DNA from: Hypsibius dujardini | Taxonomy: Eukaryota > Tardigrada > Eutardigrada > Parachela > Hypsibiidae | Direction: 5' to 3' | DNA length: 38,240 nt | NCBI GenBank assembly: GCA_001579985.1 | Contig: LRSR01007947.1 | Span: forward strand, 1 to 38,240 | Part shown: in pieces, positions 1-10,812 of the stretch | Layout: the number at the start of each line of letters is the position of its first letter | How positions within the stretch are numbered: position 1 is the first letter of the stretch | Notes under the pieces: model-generated | Databases searched by the model: none | What the model was told of the DNA's origin: nothing | The model's input: only the letters and a program-made list of their open reading frames with translations | Position numbers and translations under genes: made by a program

Positions 1-357
1 ACATTGCACATCAACACATGGAGAACCGTCAAACGATAACAAGCAACAGGAGCCTGCCGTCGATTATCCAGTGATTGATTGTCAAATAATGTTCATGCCC
101 GGACCTACAAACAAAAGGCCTTTACCATTTTAACATTGATCGCGTCAGTTCATAATCTAAGCCACACCGACATGTGTCTACTATGTCTGTCTCGTATTTC
201 ACAGTCGATATACATGCCTGATCCAGTAAATGAAAACTGCAAACAGTCCGACCAGAATGAGACTAATTGGCAGCGAAACATGGAGCACTAAAAACCCGTT
301 TGAAGTTTTTAAAATACAGTAAACTTTTTCTTAAGTAAAAATGGTTGCGATATTTAC

Positions 358-505
358 CAATACTCGACTTGGTCCCACAGTTCCAGGAATCCCCATTGTA
401 TCCACAAGCAGGCCTATTGGGAGGAGGCCACGGTTTTCCTTGCGTCCAAATGATGTCACGCATAATTCGTGTTTCGGCGGATTTTGTCGACATATGAACA
501 AACGG
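358..505 (-). CDS. Exon 7 of ANF-domain receptor gene: juxtamembrane segment
   Basis: It begins after a TTTTTTTCTCAG acceptor and reads PFVHMSTKSAETRIMRDIIW, TQGKPWPPPNRPACGYNGDS, WNCGTKSS. The W..G..PPP..P.CG[FY] motif followed by a second Cys is characteristic of the membrane-proximal part of receptor guanylate cyclases. It ends in phase 1 at a GTAAAT donor (357 downward). I could not find a convincing membrane-spanning exon between 1 and 290, so the gene probably continues beyond the window. Confidence 0.75.
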
Positions 506-596
506 CTGAGAAAAAAATAGACAAAACTGGATCATGCCATTTTGGAAGTTTCCACGTTTTCCGGTCTTGAAACTGGAAATGTTTGCGCGTTTTTAC

Positions 597-823
597 CGTA
601 AAAGTTTGCTTTTGCACGTCGTAATAAGACAGTATCAGGTCGACGGTGCGTTGCCCATGACCGTCAATCTCAATGCTCCCCACATCGGTTTCGAAGGTGT
701 TGTTGATAATCATTCGAGTCAGATGGCTCCCATCGCGAAGGCTGGCAGGGCCGTATAACGACAGAGACGCATTCAGAACCTGCAGAAACAGAGCGGTGGA
801 TACTGAATAATAATTCGATTGTT
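597..823 (-). CDS. Exon 6 of ANF-domain receptor gene: end of lobe 2
   Basis: An open frame from at least the CTTGTCAG acceptor at 824 downward reads SNYYSVSTALFLQVLNASLS, LYGPASLRDGSHLTRMIINN, TFETDVGSIEIDGHGQR. This corresponds to the YA..FHDAVLLYA..LN...., T.......F.G..G.+.ID..G.R region of natriuretic peptide receptors. It ends at QKQTFT before a GTAAAA donor; the 91-base intron that follows is removed in phase 0. The left boundary is uncertain: the frame stays open to about 894 with less recognisable sequence. Confidence 0.7.
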
Positions 824-1087
824 CTGACAAGGAAATGCTCGCTATATGTCGCTTGTTCTGAAAGAGTTTAAAGGTGCCAGTTGAAAGGTATGAATTTTCC
901 CTATTGATTGATACCAAAAGCTAGGGCTCGGCAGTTGAATCGGGTGAACAAATTTCAAACTTTGCGAGCTCCTCCTACCCATGACAGTATATAGGGGAAT
1001 TGAAATATTGGTTGATTGAACGATTGTAATTTATAGGAAGGAGAGGCAATGAATGTGTCTGCTGTTTCAACTGCGAGAGTCGTTCAG

Positions 1088-1170
1088 TCAAGCAGCGGCT
1101 TCTCATTGACATCAAAGGGAGAAGAGGAGTTTGCTAAGTTTGCAATAAGTGTGCCCAGTTCAAATTCTGA
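1088..1170 (-). pseudogene. Possible degraded lobe 2 exon of the ANF-domain receptor
   Basis: On the minus strand this stretch reads SEFELGTLIANLANSSSPFD and runs to a stop. It resembles the segment of lobe 2 (..EF..F...VANLS...) expected between exon 4 and exon 6. Just upstream (about 1240-1175), in another frame and after a stop, is KHFEATIPTPRI, which could be the preceding helix. No clean splice sites connect it. I read it as a decayed exon; chance similarity is possible. Confidence 0.3.
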
Positions 1171-1240
1171 GCCCTAGCTTTCAGTATCGGTCGACAGGAC
1201 AAATTCTTGGCGTTGGAATAGTAGCTTCAAAATGTTTCGG

Positions 1241-4219
1241 AATAGGCGGCAAGTAGCGAGATTTCTCTTGTGAAATGGAAATGAAAATGTTTAATCGAAC
1301 CTGGGCGAATATTTCAACAGAGAGGTACGAGGCAATAACGTTGGGCATTGGCTAGAATGAGGAAACCCGGTTAGGCTATATGGTCGCGCTAGAAAGTGCC
1401 CCAGACGTGTTAAGTAATTATGGGTACTTCACAATACCAGATTGCCCACGGAGAGTGTTAAGTTATAGTCAACCAACGCTCGCCGTGAAATGTCAGTTGC
1501 ATTCAACCGACTTGTCTGTGGTAGGGTGTCGTTGTAGTCCACAGGCCGGATGACCAACAGCGAGGGAAAGGCCTTTCTAGCAATCTGTAGCAAGTAAACA
1601 TTTCAGATACTTATTGAGTCATCGTGATTTTTTTTGCTCCTTTTGCTGAGGTTTCGTTGTGTTTTTGGTTCACCTCGTCGTCCCCGTCGCCATAGTTCCA
1701 ATCAAGGTGACCGAAAAGGGGGGCATTGAGAAAATTTTCAACCGTTATGTACACCTGCAAGTACAAGTGCAAGTGCATCCAATTTTGTTCTATCTGCGAC
1801 TAGGACTAGTGAGTAGAGTTTAAGGCAAGTTAGCCCGACATATTTCAATTCATGCCGGTTGTTATGAGTTGATGGTTCAGCAGTTTAAACACCACCTAAC
1901 CAACATTGCAACGATGCGACTGTTTTCCAACCATCATTATAAAGCTCACTGGAAGTTGACAATTTTTAGACCTGTATGTGACGGCTGGGTCGCACTGCCT
2001 GGCGCCCAACCATCAAATGTCCCATACGGCTTGCCATTTAGTCTCACATCACCCTAAGCCACTGTGACTCGTTTCAAGCAGTCTTCGACTGCGTTGTGTG
2101 ACTCTTGTCATCAGCCATCTGTCTTACAGCGAACACATCGCGCCTGTCCTCAGAATCGGATTCGATTACCTGCATTCCACATTTTAATCTCATCCCCTGT
2201 AATATTACTTCATCCCGTAAATATTCCGGTTTGCAATCGCATCCAGACATTCACAAAACGAAAAGGGCAGTTTTTAAAGGTGGGCCAAATTGGACGTGGG
2301 TGGGTTGACGTGGCTGGACGTGGGTGGGCGTGATTAGGGGGTGGTTGGGTGTGGGTCGTAGTGGGTGGGCATGGATGATGAGAGTGGGCGTGATTATTGC
2401 TGTTTTGCCAGTCCACGTACCAAAACGGACGAGGACAAACTGCTGTCGATGATGCTACCTATTGCAAATGGCCAAACAGCTATACCTAATTCTTTCCAAT
2501 TAGGCCACAAAGACTTTGGAATCGGCTTTTAAAAAAATGTTCATATTGGAAGCAAGATATAGCTGCGACGGAGCTATCTATGTTTAGTTAATGTATATAA
2601 ATATATATAATCATGAATGGAGTTATAAGTTTTTGTTTTCTTGGATTGTCAAGTCACACTCTGCATTTAAGAGCTTGACTGGTGAAAGCACGAGGCGTCT
2701 ATGTGTTTTAAAAATATGTTTAACGTCTGGTTGTTCGGAATGTTATGGGACAACGTTTATAGACAGTGGCACATCAATCTGGTAAACGGCAACGGAGTTG
2801 ACAGATAGAGGGAGGGTGTTCAATCATGCAGTGCATTTATATTTATAAAAGAAACCTCGAAACCATTTGTCAAATAAATGTTAGTAGTGGGTTAAGCAGG
2901 AGCGGACGTGGTGGTGGCCCCCCCCCCCTACAACCGTGCTTACAGGTTAACTGGGCGGTTATCATGCGGGCGAATTTTCAAGCAGCTCTCGTTGAGTCGC
3001 ATTGGTTATAGTACTGATTTCATCATGACAAGATCATTCATGGGAGAGAAAAGAACAGCAACTTACCATTTGCAACCAACACGACCGCTGGGCATTGAAA
3101 GACAAAATTGGGCGCGCGCACGTTACCCACTCGATCCCACGTCCATCCATCACTACCCACGCCCACCCTCGTCTACCCACCTACGCCCACTTTCGCCTAA
3201 CTTTTAGAAACTGTCAAACGAAAGGCGCTTTTTGCAAGTCGCTACTCGGTCTCCTGACACACGTTCAGGTCAGAGATGTGCCTAAGGAAAGCCCTCAACA
3301 GACATATCGCTGGTGTACCTCGACTGATAGGTCTTAACATCACACTTAATATTATTTCCCTTCTGTCTTCCCCCTCCTTACTGACATGGTGTGCATTGTC
3401 ACGAGTGTTTGATCCTTCAATCTAGAACGGTAATGACTGATTCTTAGAGTTGCTAACAAGGTCATCCTAAAACGATGTATAAGTCTCTGATTCTCTTTCA
3501 TTCTCTTTCCTATACAAAACCAGAAAGCCAAGTTGACCGAACTAGAGCCACGTTTCTTATTGCAAGCGGTTTGTGGCTCTAACGCAGTCGGCCTGGAAAT
3601 CTGACCATGTATGTAGCATAGCGAAGCATGACTCAGTTTTTTCCTCCTTCAGTTTGTGTCACTCTTCTAAATGCCAAGAGCACGAGTGATGTCGCTCGTA
3701 CTCCCCATCTCATTTCAAGTGAGCTGCACGTGTGGTCACACTTCTAACGGAGAAACTGCAGTCCTAACTGCGGCACATTCCACCCTCAAAAGTTGTCGCC
3801 ACGGGGACCAGTAAATGACTGAAAGAAGTCTCATAGTAAGTTACTGCAATGATTTATTAATCGGCGAAATACAGGACGCAACGCTGCAGCGTCAACGGGT
3901 AGTGTTGTAAATGCGGTCATGACCTTTAAAGCAAAAGTTTTTTCGGACATTAAGAAACACACCCTCGTGTTCTTATGAATAAATATTAAACGAACAAATC
4001 ATTTTTTAATGCAACATACTATAAAGTTGAATGTGTGAAGGAGATTGATTGCGAGGTCTGACGTAGTCACTCCTGATGTGGTGATACATTTTTCATTAAT
4101 GAATCGCTCAGTATTTAAGGTTTAAGAGAATTAACCTCTAAGCTACGCCCAGCAAACTGCGTACGTTTGATCACTTTCCACTACCAAATAACAAACACAT
4201 TAGTTTTATTAGAACTTAC
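1241..4219. other. Intronic region of the ANF-domain receptor gene with no coding sequence seen
   Basis: Almost 3 kb between exon 4 and the degraded exon. Apart from the inverted GT/GGTG-rich arrays at about 2255-3235 I see no exon, RNA gene or long open frame here. Confidence 0.5.
2255..3235. mobile_element. Element with inverted GGGTGGGCGTG-type arrays at both ends
   Basis: The left arm (about 2255-2400) is a run of imperfect TGGACGTGGGTGGG-like units. The right arm (about 3105-3235) is the reverse complement of the same unit (CCCACGCCCACC...). Both arms carry a shared outer stretch resembling CAGTTTTTAAA followed by GTGGGC. The 0.7-kb core shows no gene. It lies inside an intron of the receptor gene. 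I infer a non-autonomous foldback-type DNA element; exact ends and target duplication are not visible. Confidence 0.5.
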
Positions 4220-4258
4220 GTATTCACCGTCTGTCATGTTGAGCAGGAAAGCGTTGAT
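4220..4258 (-). CDS. Exon 4 of ANF-domain receptor gene (39 bases)
   Basis: Thirteen codons, INAFLLNMTDGEY, between a TTTTCACAG acceptor and a perfect GTAAGT donor, both in phase 0. The sequence is the family's A..LGMT.G.Y turn that comes just before lobe 2 continues. It joins exon 3 without a frame change. Confidence 0.7.
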
Positions 4259-4509
4259 CTGTGAAAAGGAGCGGGAATGTAACAATAACAAGTTTGACAT
4301 TGCATGAGTTAGTGAAGGAAACAGATCGCACACAGCACACATGACACACCGTCGTAGAAAAAGATGACAAAGCAAAAACACCGTTTCAGGCGTAAGGCGA
4401 AAGGAACAAAGGGGAGGAGCCACACACAGTGTGGTTCCAAGCTCCCGAACAGAAATGATAAACAAACGAACAGCCGGTTTATCACAAAAGGCGTCAGCCG
4501 GTTACTCAC

Positions 4510-4553
4510 GAGTAGCAATCTGACTCCTTCCGCTCGACCAAAGAACAGCAGTA
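4510..4553 (-). CDS. Exon 3 of ANF-domain receptor gene (44 bases)
   Basis: A micro-exon between a TTTTAG acceptor and a consensus GTGAGT donor. With the single base left over from exon 2 it reads VLLFFGRAEGVRLLL. This is the beta strand and helix (VVIFFG....LR..L) that follows lobe 1 in the family. Phase fits on both sides. Confidence 0.7.
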
Positions 4554-4652
4554 CTAAAACAAATCCATAAATTATACGCTTGGATGAATTCTAGAACGTG
4601 CGTCACAGATGAAAGATCAAAGACATTCACTCTAATCATTAGTGATACGGAC

Positions 4653-4954
4653 CCCGGCTGATGGATCGAAATTCTCGTAATGCTTTTTGTAGTAACGGCG
4701 CAGTTGGTCTCTGGAGGTGCCGAACGGTCACTTCTTGACCGGGAATCTCAGCCAAACTAGATGCAGCAATACTCCCAACCGAAGCAAAATAGGTCACCCG
4801 AGTTGCATCATCGATCAGGATGAAAACCGACCGCCAAGCGTAGGTTGTCACAATGGCTTTGTAGAAGTCGAAATATGAGCCGTCGTTGTAGTGGCCGACC
4901 GAGACGAACGTGGGGCTCAATGTCTTATTCCTTATTACGTTTTGATTGTCAATG
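4653..4954 (-). CDS. Exon 2 of ANF-domain receptor gene: rest of lobe 1 into the hinge
   Basis: This exon follows an acceptor (CTTTAG at 4960-4955) and completes the split codon from exon 1 as Ser. It reads IDNQNVIRNKTLSPTFVSVG, then HYNDGSYFDFYKAIVTTYAW and SVFILIDD, which match the LSPTF...Y.....F.W..V.++.DD pattern of ANF-receptor domains. It is 302 bases long and ends in phase 1 before a weaker GTCCGT donor; the next exon restores a VLLFFGRAEGVRLLL strand in frame. The exon itself is intact. A TA-flanked MITE sits only about 57 bases upstream of its acceptor. Confidence 0.8.
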
Positions 4955-5010
4955 CTAAAGCGCAAATGTATTTCATTAGAGACATTTTTTAAACTTCGAA
5001 ATCTTTCATA

Positions 5011-5205
5011 CTGTACTGCCACAACTTTAAGGGTGGGTTTTTGCCTTACAAGTAAATTACCGACTCTCCCTCGTCCAACTTGCGTTCACTGGTTTCACTG
5101 CGCTTTTGGCAGGGCTTTGATGAATGAAAGTGAATCCATGACGTCACGCACAGGCTATCAGGGGTAGGCGGGGCTAAACCCACCCTTAAAATTGTGGCAG
5201 TACAG
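5011..5205. mobile_element. 195-bp MITE with 32-bp inverted ends and TA target duplication
   Basis: The left end begins CTGTACTGCCACAA and continues into AAGGGTGGGTTT; the right end is its reverse complement with about one mismatch over 32 bases. It is flanked on both sides by TA (5009-5010 and 5206-5207), as expected for Tc1/mariner-type insertion. There is no coding capacity. It sits in intron 1 of the ANF-domain receptor gene, close to the exon 2 acceptor. Confidence 0.85.
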
Positions 5206-5479
5206 TACATGCATAGGAACAGCACAGGTTTTCAACTTGTTATTGACCATGCTAAAAAAATTTGGTCTGATAAAAGTTCCCCATTGGTTTAATAATGATT
5301 GAGCGATGAGATCCATTAGCCTATACACCGAAAAAAAGATGTATTGAGCGAACTTTGATGGATCAAAGTTGTTCTCAAAGTTGTCTTCAAAGTTTTTACT
5401 ATAATATTGACCAGTAGTACATCTTCTGACATGCCCGAACCGCCGTTCAATTAGATTGCCAACTGAATTCCTGCCTACT

Positions 5480-6515
5480 TATAATTGTATACTTCTACCT
5501 ATGCCCAAAGGTGGTGACAACCACTACCCTACCTGAATAATAACTACATTTTCATACTTATACTTCTACTTATATTTATACCTATGGGTAATGACTACCA
5601 CCACCCAGCCTGACCAACCTAGCTGCTTTATACTTATACTTATACCTATCTCTATGGGTGGTGGCTACCATCACCCTATCCGCTTTATACTTATCCAGTT
5701 CTGTTATTACCACATGACCAGGGGTACGGGAATGCTCCGGAATTCCTGCGCAACATTTGGAATGCGTTTAAAAATTTGTTCAGCTGACGTGAGTGATTTT
5801 GGACACGGCCAAATATCATTGGAAAAAATCTAAATTCATATGAAGTGCGATCGAGAAAAACTTCAAAGAAAACCAGAGTTTTCACCAATTTCCAAAATAC
5901 TAAATTTGCAAAAACTGAATTTCTAAAACTTTAATAATAATTTTCAGATTTCACTCCAAAGGGTTAATGATGTAGCTAGAGGGCGAAACCCGATGCGGAT
6001 TTTGTCAAAACATCACCTACGACAAATGATTGATTTAATGATACTAAAATATGAACAGTTGTGAGGGAAAAAGGAGTTTTAGATTTTTGGTAGGGACGGA
6101 TTTTAGGAATATAGGTCTTATGATTATGATAGTGATAGTGATAATGATTATGAATATGATGATAATAAGTGTTAGTACAAATGTACAAAAGTACAAAGTA
6201 CAAAGAATGTATGAAGTACAAAGCACGTAGGGTGGTAGTAGTCACCACTCATAGTTACAGGTACAGGTTTAAGTATAAGTATGTAAGAATAAGTAAAGGG
6301 CAGGTGCGGTGGTAAGATGAGGTAGTGGTAGTCATCACACATTAGTATAGGTATAAGTATGTAAGCATAAGGCAGGGTGGTAGTAATCACCAACCATAGG
6401 TATGGGTATCGGTACAAGTATAAGTATATAAGTATAGGGCAGGTATGGTGGTTTTAGTCACCACCCATACGTATAAGTATAAGTCAAATACGGGGTCAGG
6501 CAAGATAGTGACAAA
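5480..6515. mobile_element. Element with inverted TATACTTATAC/GGTGGTGACTACCACC arrays
   Basis: The left arm (about 5480-5700) has roughly three imperfect copies of a TATACTTATACCTATGGGTG unit followed by GTGACTACCACCACC. The right arm (about 6225-6515) has about four copies in reverse complement (GGTGGTAGTAGTCACC, then GTATAAGTATAAG). The core of about 0.5 kb has no gene. The whole lies in intron 1 of the ANF-domain receptor gene. The arms are diverged, so the insertion is old. Ends are approximate. Confidence 0.55.
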
Positions 6516-7010
6516 CTATACACGCATAGGCAACGTTGATGATGACCAGATGGGGAGCCGTAAGTACGTACGCGCATGTAACAGAACAGGGTCCTGATTT
6601 TATACAAGGCGTTGTCCCATGACTAGCCAGATCTTAATTATGCAGCTCTGGTCGTCAAAACCCTTCAATCAATACCACATCAACTATGAGAAAAAACCAG
6701 ACCCGAATAAACTAACTTTCTCATATTTCTATTTAGCTCCTGAAAACAGCAGATAGAACTTAAGCGAATTCATGGTTTTCTGTACACAAATTAGAGACTA
6801 GAGAAAGAAAAAATGAGTTTATTTAGTTGAGTCGTTTGAAAATTTACCTTTGCTCAATACTACTTCATATCAAGGACACCAAGGTACATTAAATATGAGA
6901 GGTGGTGCGATTGGAAACATGAAAGGAACTAATTATCTTGGACAAGCAAATCCAAGGACCGAGACATAATCAAATACCAAAACAGGCTACATGTACGCTA
7001 GAATACATAC

Positions 7011-7514
7011 CTTGTGATCATGAGCAAGTTATGCGCAGCCGCAATTTGGTTGATTGAGAAAGTTTCCGGATCCGTGCAAGCTAAAAATAATTTTGTTTCC
7101 TGTTTGCATTCATTGGGGAACAATACACAAACGTCGGGCTCAATGCCTGGTAAAATATCACTACAACCAACCTGGAAATATCAAAGCCGGTATGCTGTTC
7201 CTGTTCCGCGTCTTAAACCACCAATTTGACGCCAGATCGACTGCATTGTCGGCCAGCTCGTTGCACGATTTGATTTTCCGATCAAAAACATATCGCATCG
7301 AAAAATTGAAAGTCCCCTGATATTTCTCCTGAATCATTTGCAGTGCAATATCTTGCGATGGTCCAGCATACGGCAAACATCCACCATTATCCGGATAGAT
7401 ATGACCCAGGGAGGCGATCTCGACATTGACGACAGGATGACAATCAACTGCGTGAACCATGACAATTATTACAGTAAACATCAGCCACTCCATCCACATA
7501 ACTTGAGGAAACAT
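7011..7514 (-). CDS. Exon 1 of ANF-domain receptor gene: signal peptide and start of lobe 1 (frameshifted)
   Basis: The first ATG (7514) opens a hydrophobic leader (roughly residues 9-23: FTVIIVMVHA core), followed by a mature start resembling VNVEIASLGHIYPDNG, then LPYAGPSQDIALQMIQEKY, typical of the first helix of ANF-receptor folds. The frame breaks at 7164-7171, where GTTG is repeated in tandem (minus strand). Removing one copy in thought would place PG and CSD in one frame, as in the Gly-Pro-Gly-Cys motif of the family. The rest of the exon is open in the shifted frame, through PETFSINQIAAAHNLLMIT, to a consensus donor (GTATGT at 7010 downward). It ends with two bases of a codon. Confidence 0.75.
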
Positions 7515-7529
7515 CAGTTCGAAACTCAA

Positions 7530-8689
7530 AAAGACAAACTGGTCTTTATTGCTATCCTTAATTTAAGTCACTGGATTTGATTTTAACAGATCAATTAGTA
7601 CCGGAGGTCAAATGAACGTGTTGCACTACGTATGGGAAACTGAAGCTCGAGATTCTGGTACAAGAATATGATAGAGCTTGAACTAAATGGTGAGAACACA
7701 ATCATAACACAAATGAAAAATAGGATAGTACTCCCACGAAGCAAACGAGGAAACGAAGACTCAAGAGAGCGTCATTACCGGGAGCAATTTGGGATTGACT
7801 GCCCATCCGAGCGTGAGCATTATTGTGGGTGGGGTACTGGAGGCGCTGATGTACACACAAAAACACCTACAAACATAGACACACCTCATGAATTATGACA
7901 CTAATGATACAACAGGGGTACATAATTATATCAGCAGATGCGTAGGGCTCATCAGAAAATTTGGATGCCCTGTATCATGTTGTCTTTAGGATGATTATTT
8001 GGATTATTATGCATTTTTATCTTTGCCAATTTTCTCTCATCTTTATACATACATAATTAATATTCAGTTTGCAGCCTGTTTTTGTTTGGACAACTGACTT
8101 GCAATCAGTAAAGTGAATCCGTGACAGACAGAAGGCACTTTGATTCAAATAATACTCATCTGCAGATATGTATATATGCGCGGTACCGATCATATTTAAT
8201 ACTACGAGCCTACGATATGCAATTGCAGAGTAACGCATGTGTAATGGGCAGAAGCGCGTTTCGCCTTACGGATAACTCTCAACCTGGACTCGCCCAGCCT
8301 GCCTTTCCGCCACAATGTAGCCTAAAATATAGGCCTTTTCTCTTAAACATTGATGAATATGATTTCATCTTGCATAAATTGCGACCGATTCGTCTGCTAT
8401 TGAATTATGTGAGTGTTAGTATTATGAGACATAAGAAGATTTGTTTTCCTATTTTGTTGTTACTGTGTGGAAGCTCCGCAAGCCTAAAACGGAAGTGGGA
8501 TGCTATATTTCATCCTTTTAAATTTCCCAAAGTTTGTCACCTTACCGCTTCAGCTGGAATCTCGGTCTAATATTTTGGCACTGTTGGTTTAGTTTCTTTG
8601 CTTTCCTTTTGAATTTAGCTTGCGCGAATTTCCCTACAATAATCGATCAGTCCAATTGATCAATAAAAGATACGCCTACAGGGCAATGC
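7530..8689. other. Intergenic, no gene supported
   Basis: The region between the receptor gene start and the tail of the first GPCR pseudogene. One 149-codon plus-strand open frame (8121-8570) has no recognisable domain and no homologue among the other sequences here; I treat it as chance. Confidence 0.4.
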
Positions 8690-9305
8690 AATGATTGGCC
8701 GAATTGCTGAAAAACAGGTCAGATTCAGGGTGGAAACCAGCTTGGTACAAGGCCGACCTATGCTAAATTTGCTTAGGAACCCAGGCTGTATCTACCCTGC
8801 ATTCCGGCCAGGTCAACCAAAATTATGGAACGAGGTTACCAGAAGAAGATTATTAAATGAAGTCAAGTGCGGAACAGACGATAACGCTCGTTCTTATTGT
8901 TGTGAACACCAAGTATTTGCTCGACGCTTTACGTTGTCGCATAATATTTCTTGATTATGATAGTCTGAACCGTCGGAATCTCCCAGTGCATTCAGTGGGG
9001 ATTCCGTGGCTTTAGTTTACCACGGCAGAGCGATCACTCACACGCTGTGGAGCTGCACGTCTCTTGTGTGCGCAATTAGCCTTACCGGCCATCACCACAG
9101 GAAACGACAGAACGATGCAACATAGTGGGACGATGAACATGGCAATATCTGTCATGTTCGCCGAAGCTCCATCCGCATTGTGTTAACCTACGAGATTTGG
9201 CGACTTATGGCACAAGCCCATAAATATTTCCAAGGGTCAGTCCTGGCGCCAGAGAACTAATGAAAACATGACAGACCTTCATACGATTGGATACCCACCT
9301 ACATT

Positions 9306-9545
9306 ATTGCTGGCGTAATAGATTAATCCCTATAGACGACATGGTAAAGGGTTCATGGGCATCTATACCCTTCTACCACGGAAGTGGAATAATGGAATAA
9401 TCCTCATAGGCTACATGGTAAAGGGTTTCTGAGCACGCATATGCACCTGCTACGACAGTGGAATAATGGAATAATCCCCGTTGGCTACATGATTAGGGCT
9501 CAAAGACACAGGTGGTCTCCTGCTAAGGCGACGGAATAATGGAGA
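9306..9545. repeat. Left subterminal tandem array, about 74-bp unit, about 3.2 copies
   Basis: Units begin GGAATAATGGAATAATCC and contain CTACATGGTAAAGGG. Copies start near 9314, 9384, 9458 and (partial) 9532. They share a conserved first half and diverge in the second half. Confidence 0.8.
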
Positions 9546-10574
9546 AACAACAAATACTGTTCCTGTATGGGAATAGTTAACACTGAGAGGCTCTAACAAC
9601 AGCGTAAAAATAGTGGCATATTGAAAAAAACGCTATCTGGCATATGGAAAGAGCTGATGTTAACCCATGCACTCACATCACCTTGTTGATATTACTGTGA
9701 CTTCATTATTAGTGTGGCCGCTGCCTTGAAATCCTAAAGACTTATCTTCCAAATCTAAATATCAATACCTCTCGAAATCTGTTAATATGACGTACAGTTG
9801 TATTATGCTTCCCGACTCAAAGCGACTGCATGTCATAATTGTGACCTGTGCACTTCCCGATGCGAATGAAATCCAATCAATGCGAGGTCCCCACTGAGTT
9901 TCTGGTCCAACAGTTAATCGCAGTACAATATTCAGCTTCAATGCGATTACCAAAAAACATTTGATTGTGTTTCATCAGATTTATTATATTTAGCCGCTAT
10001 TTTTGGACTCGCAAATTTTTCATCAGGCTATTCTACCTATGTTTTTGGTTATTAATGCTCTTTCCGGCCATTTTAGTAAATTATAGCAACGTAACCATAT
10101 GGCAAGGTCTAATTAAATCTTAATTGGATGAACCTTATCTAGCTCAAAGTAATGGAGCACAGCTATAACCACTGCCATTTTTTAAGATACGCCCATGCGC
10201 CCATGGTTTTTTGAAACTGATCGTCCAAGAACTCCAGTTTTCTGAACACCGATTTTCTCCAAATTTCAAACAACGCAAGGAGCTTAAGACAAAAGTACAT
10301 GATAGAATTACCTGTAGGCATACACACACCTGGTACGCAAGTGGAATTACATTTCTGACTCTTATATGTTCATACACGGTGCTGTCAAAGACCAAATTTC
10401 TATCATGGGTCCAGAAGCTTTAACCAAGTTGTCAGAAGCACCAACTAACAACCTTAAATTAATTAATCAATCGATAAAGATCATTATGGTCGGCCCGCAC
10501 AATAACGCTAAACAAATATAACTGAAATACTTCACCAGAATGCAAGCGCCACAAAAAAAACAAAAGAAACAAGC

Positions 10575-10812
10575 ACCGGAATCAAGATTAAAGCCTAAAC
10601 GATGTAGTTTACTGAGTTTATTGCACTATTCCACCGCTTCAAAGACAGCGTGTCGGTGGCCACGGGCATTAACCATGTAGTTAACGGAATTTATTTCATT
10701 ATTTCACTACTGTGAGGACAGTGTGAAGGCGGCCACGGGCTTTGCTTATGCTCTGTGGCAATAAACCAGTTAATGATTTATGCGTAAGCACGACTTATTC
10801 TATTATTCCACA
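10575..10812. repeat. Right subterminal tandem array, inverted copy of the 9306-9545 unit
   Basis: Read on the minus strand, units begin TGGAATAATAGAATAA, TGAAATAATGAAATAA and TGGAATAGTGCAATAA. The later ones contain AACTACATGGTTAATG, matching the left array. The middle copy is 73 bp. Copies here also share GGCCACGGGC (plus strand). Identity to the left array is partial. Confidence 0.7.

Larger units (their letters stand above)
358..7514 (-). pseudogene. Receptor guanylate cyclase-like gene, ANF-type ligand-binding ectodomain, 3' part outside the window; probably decaying
   Basis: The joined exons read as the extracellular half of a natriuretic-peptide-receptor/guanylate-cyclase protein: signal peptide, type I periplasmic-binding-like lobe 1 (7514-7011 and 4954-4653), hinge and lobe 2 (short exons at 4553-4510 and 4258-4220, then 823-597), and the juxtamembrane cysteine segment with a PPPNRPACGYNG motif (505-358). 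Known receptors of this type continue into a transmembrane helix, a kinase-homology domain and a cyclase; those would lie left of base 358 or outside the window. Phases match at every join I could test (E1-E2, E2-E3, E3-E4, E6-E7). Against a working gene: a 4-bp tandem duplication at 7164-7171 shifts the frame at a conserved Gly-Cys-Ser-Asp, and the middle of lobe 2 is found only as a degraded patch near 1088-1240. Family assignment is strong; pseudogene status is likely but not certain. Confidence 0.8.

Noticed and set aside
1-290. Transmembrane exon of the receptor cyclase
   Set aside because: Possible acceptors exist, but none leads in phase to a hydrophobic stretch without a stop.
5480-6515. 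CRISPR-like array
   Set aside because: Units are imperfect, inverted between arms and in animal DNA; there are no uniform spacers.
7161-7185. A 25-base intron (GTTGG...ACCAG) to explain the frame change in exon 1
   Set aside because: Too short, and the joined frame hits a stop soon after; the 4-bp duplication explains the shift better.
7014-7320. Plus-strand open frames across exon 1 of the ANF-domain gene
   Set aside because: They are the antisense of a recognisable receptor exon with a proper donor site.
8121-8570. 149-codon plus-strand open frame
   Set aside because: No domain, no helical or signal pattern that fits a family, and no paralogue in the window. Chance is a sufficient explanation.
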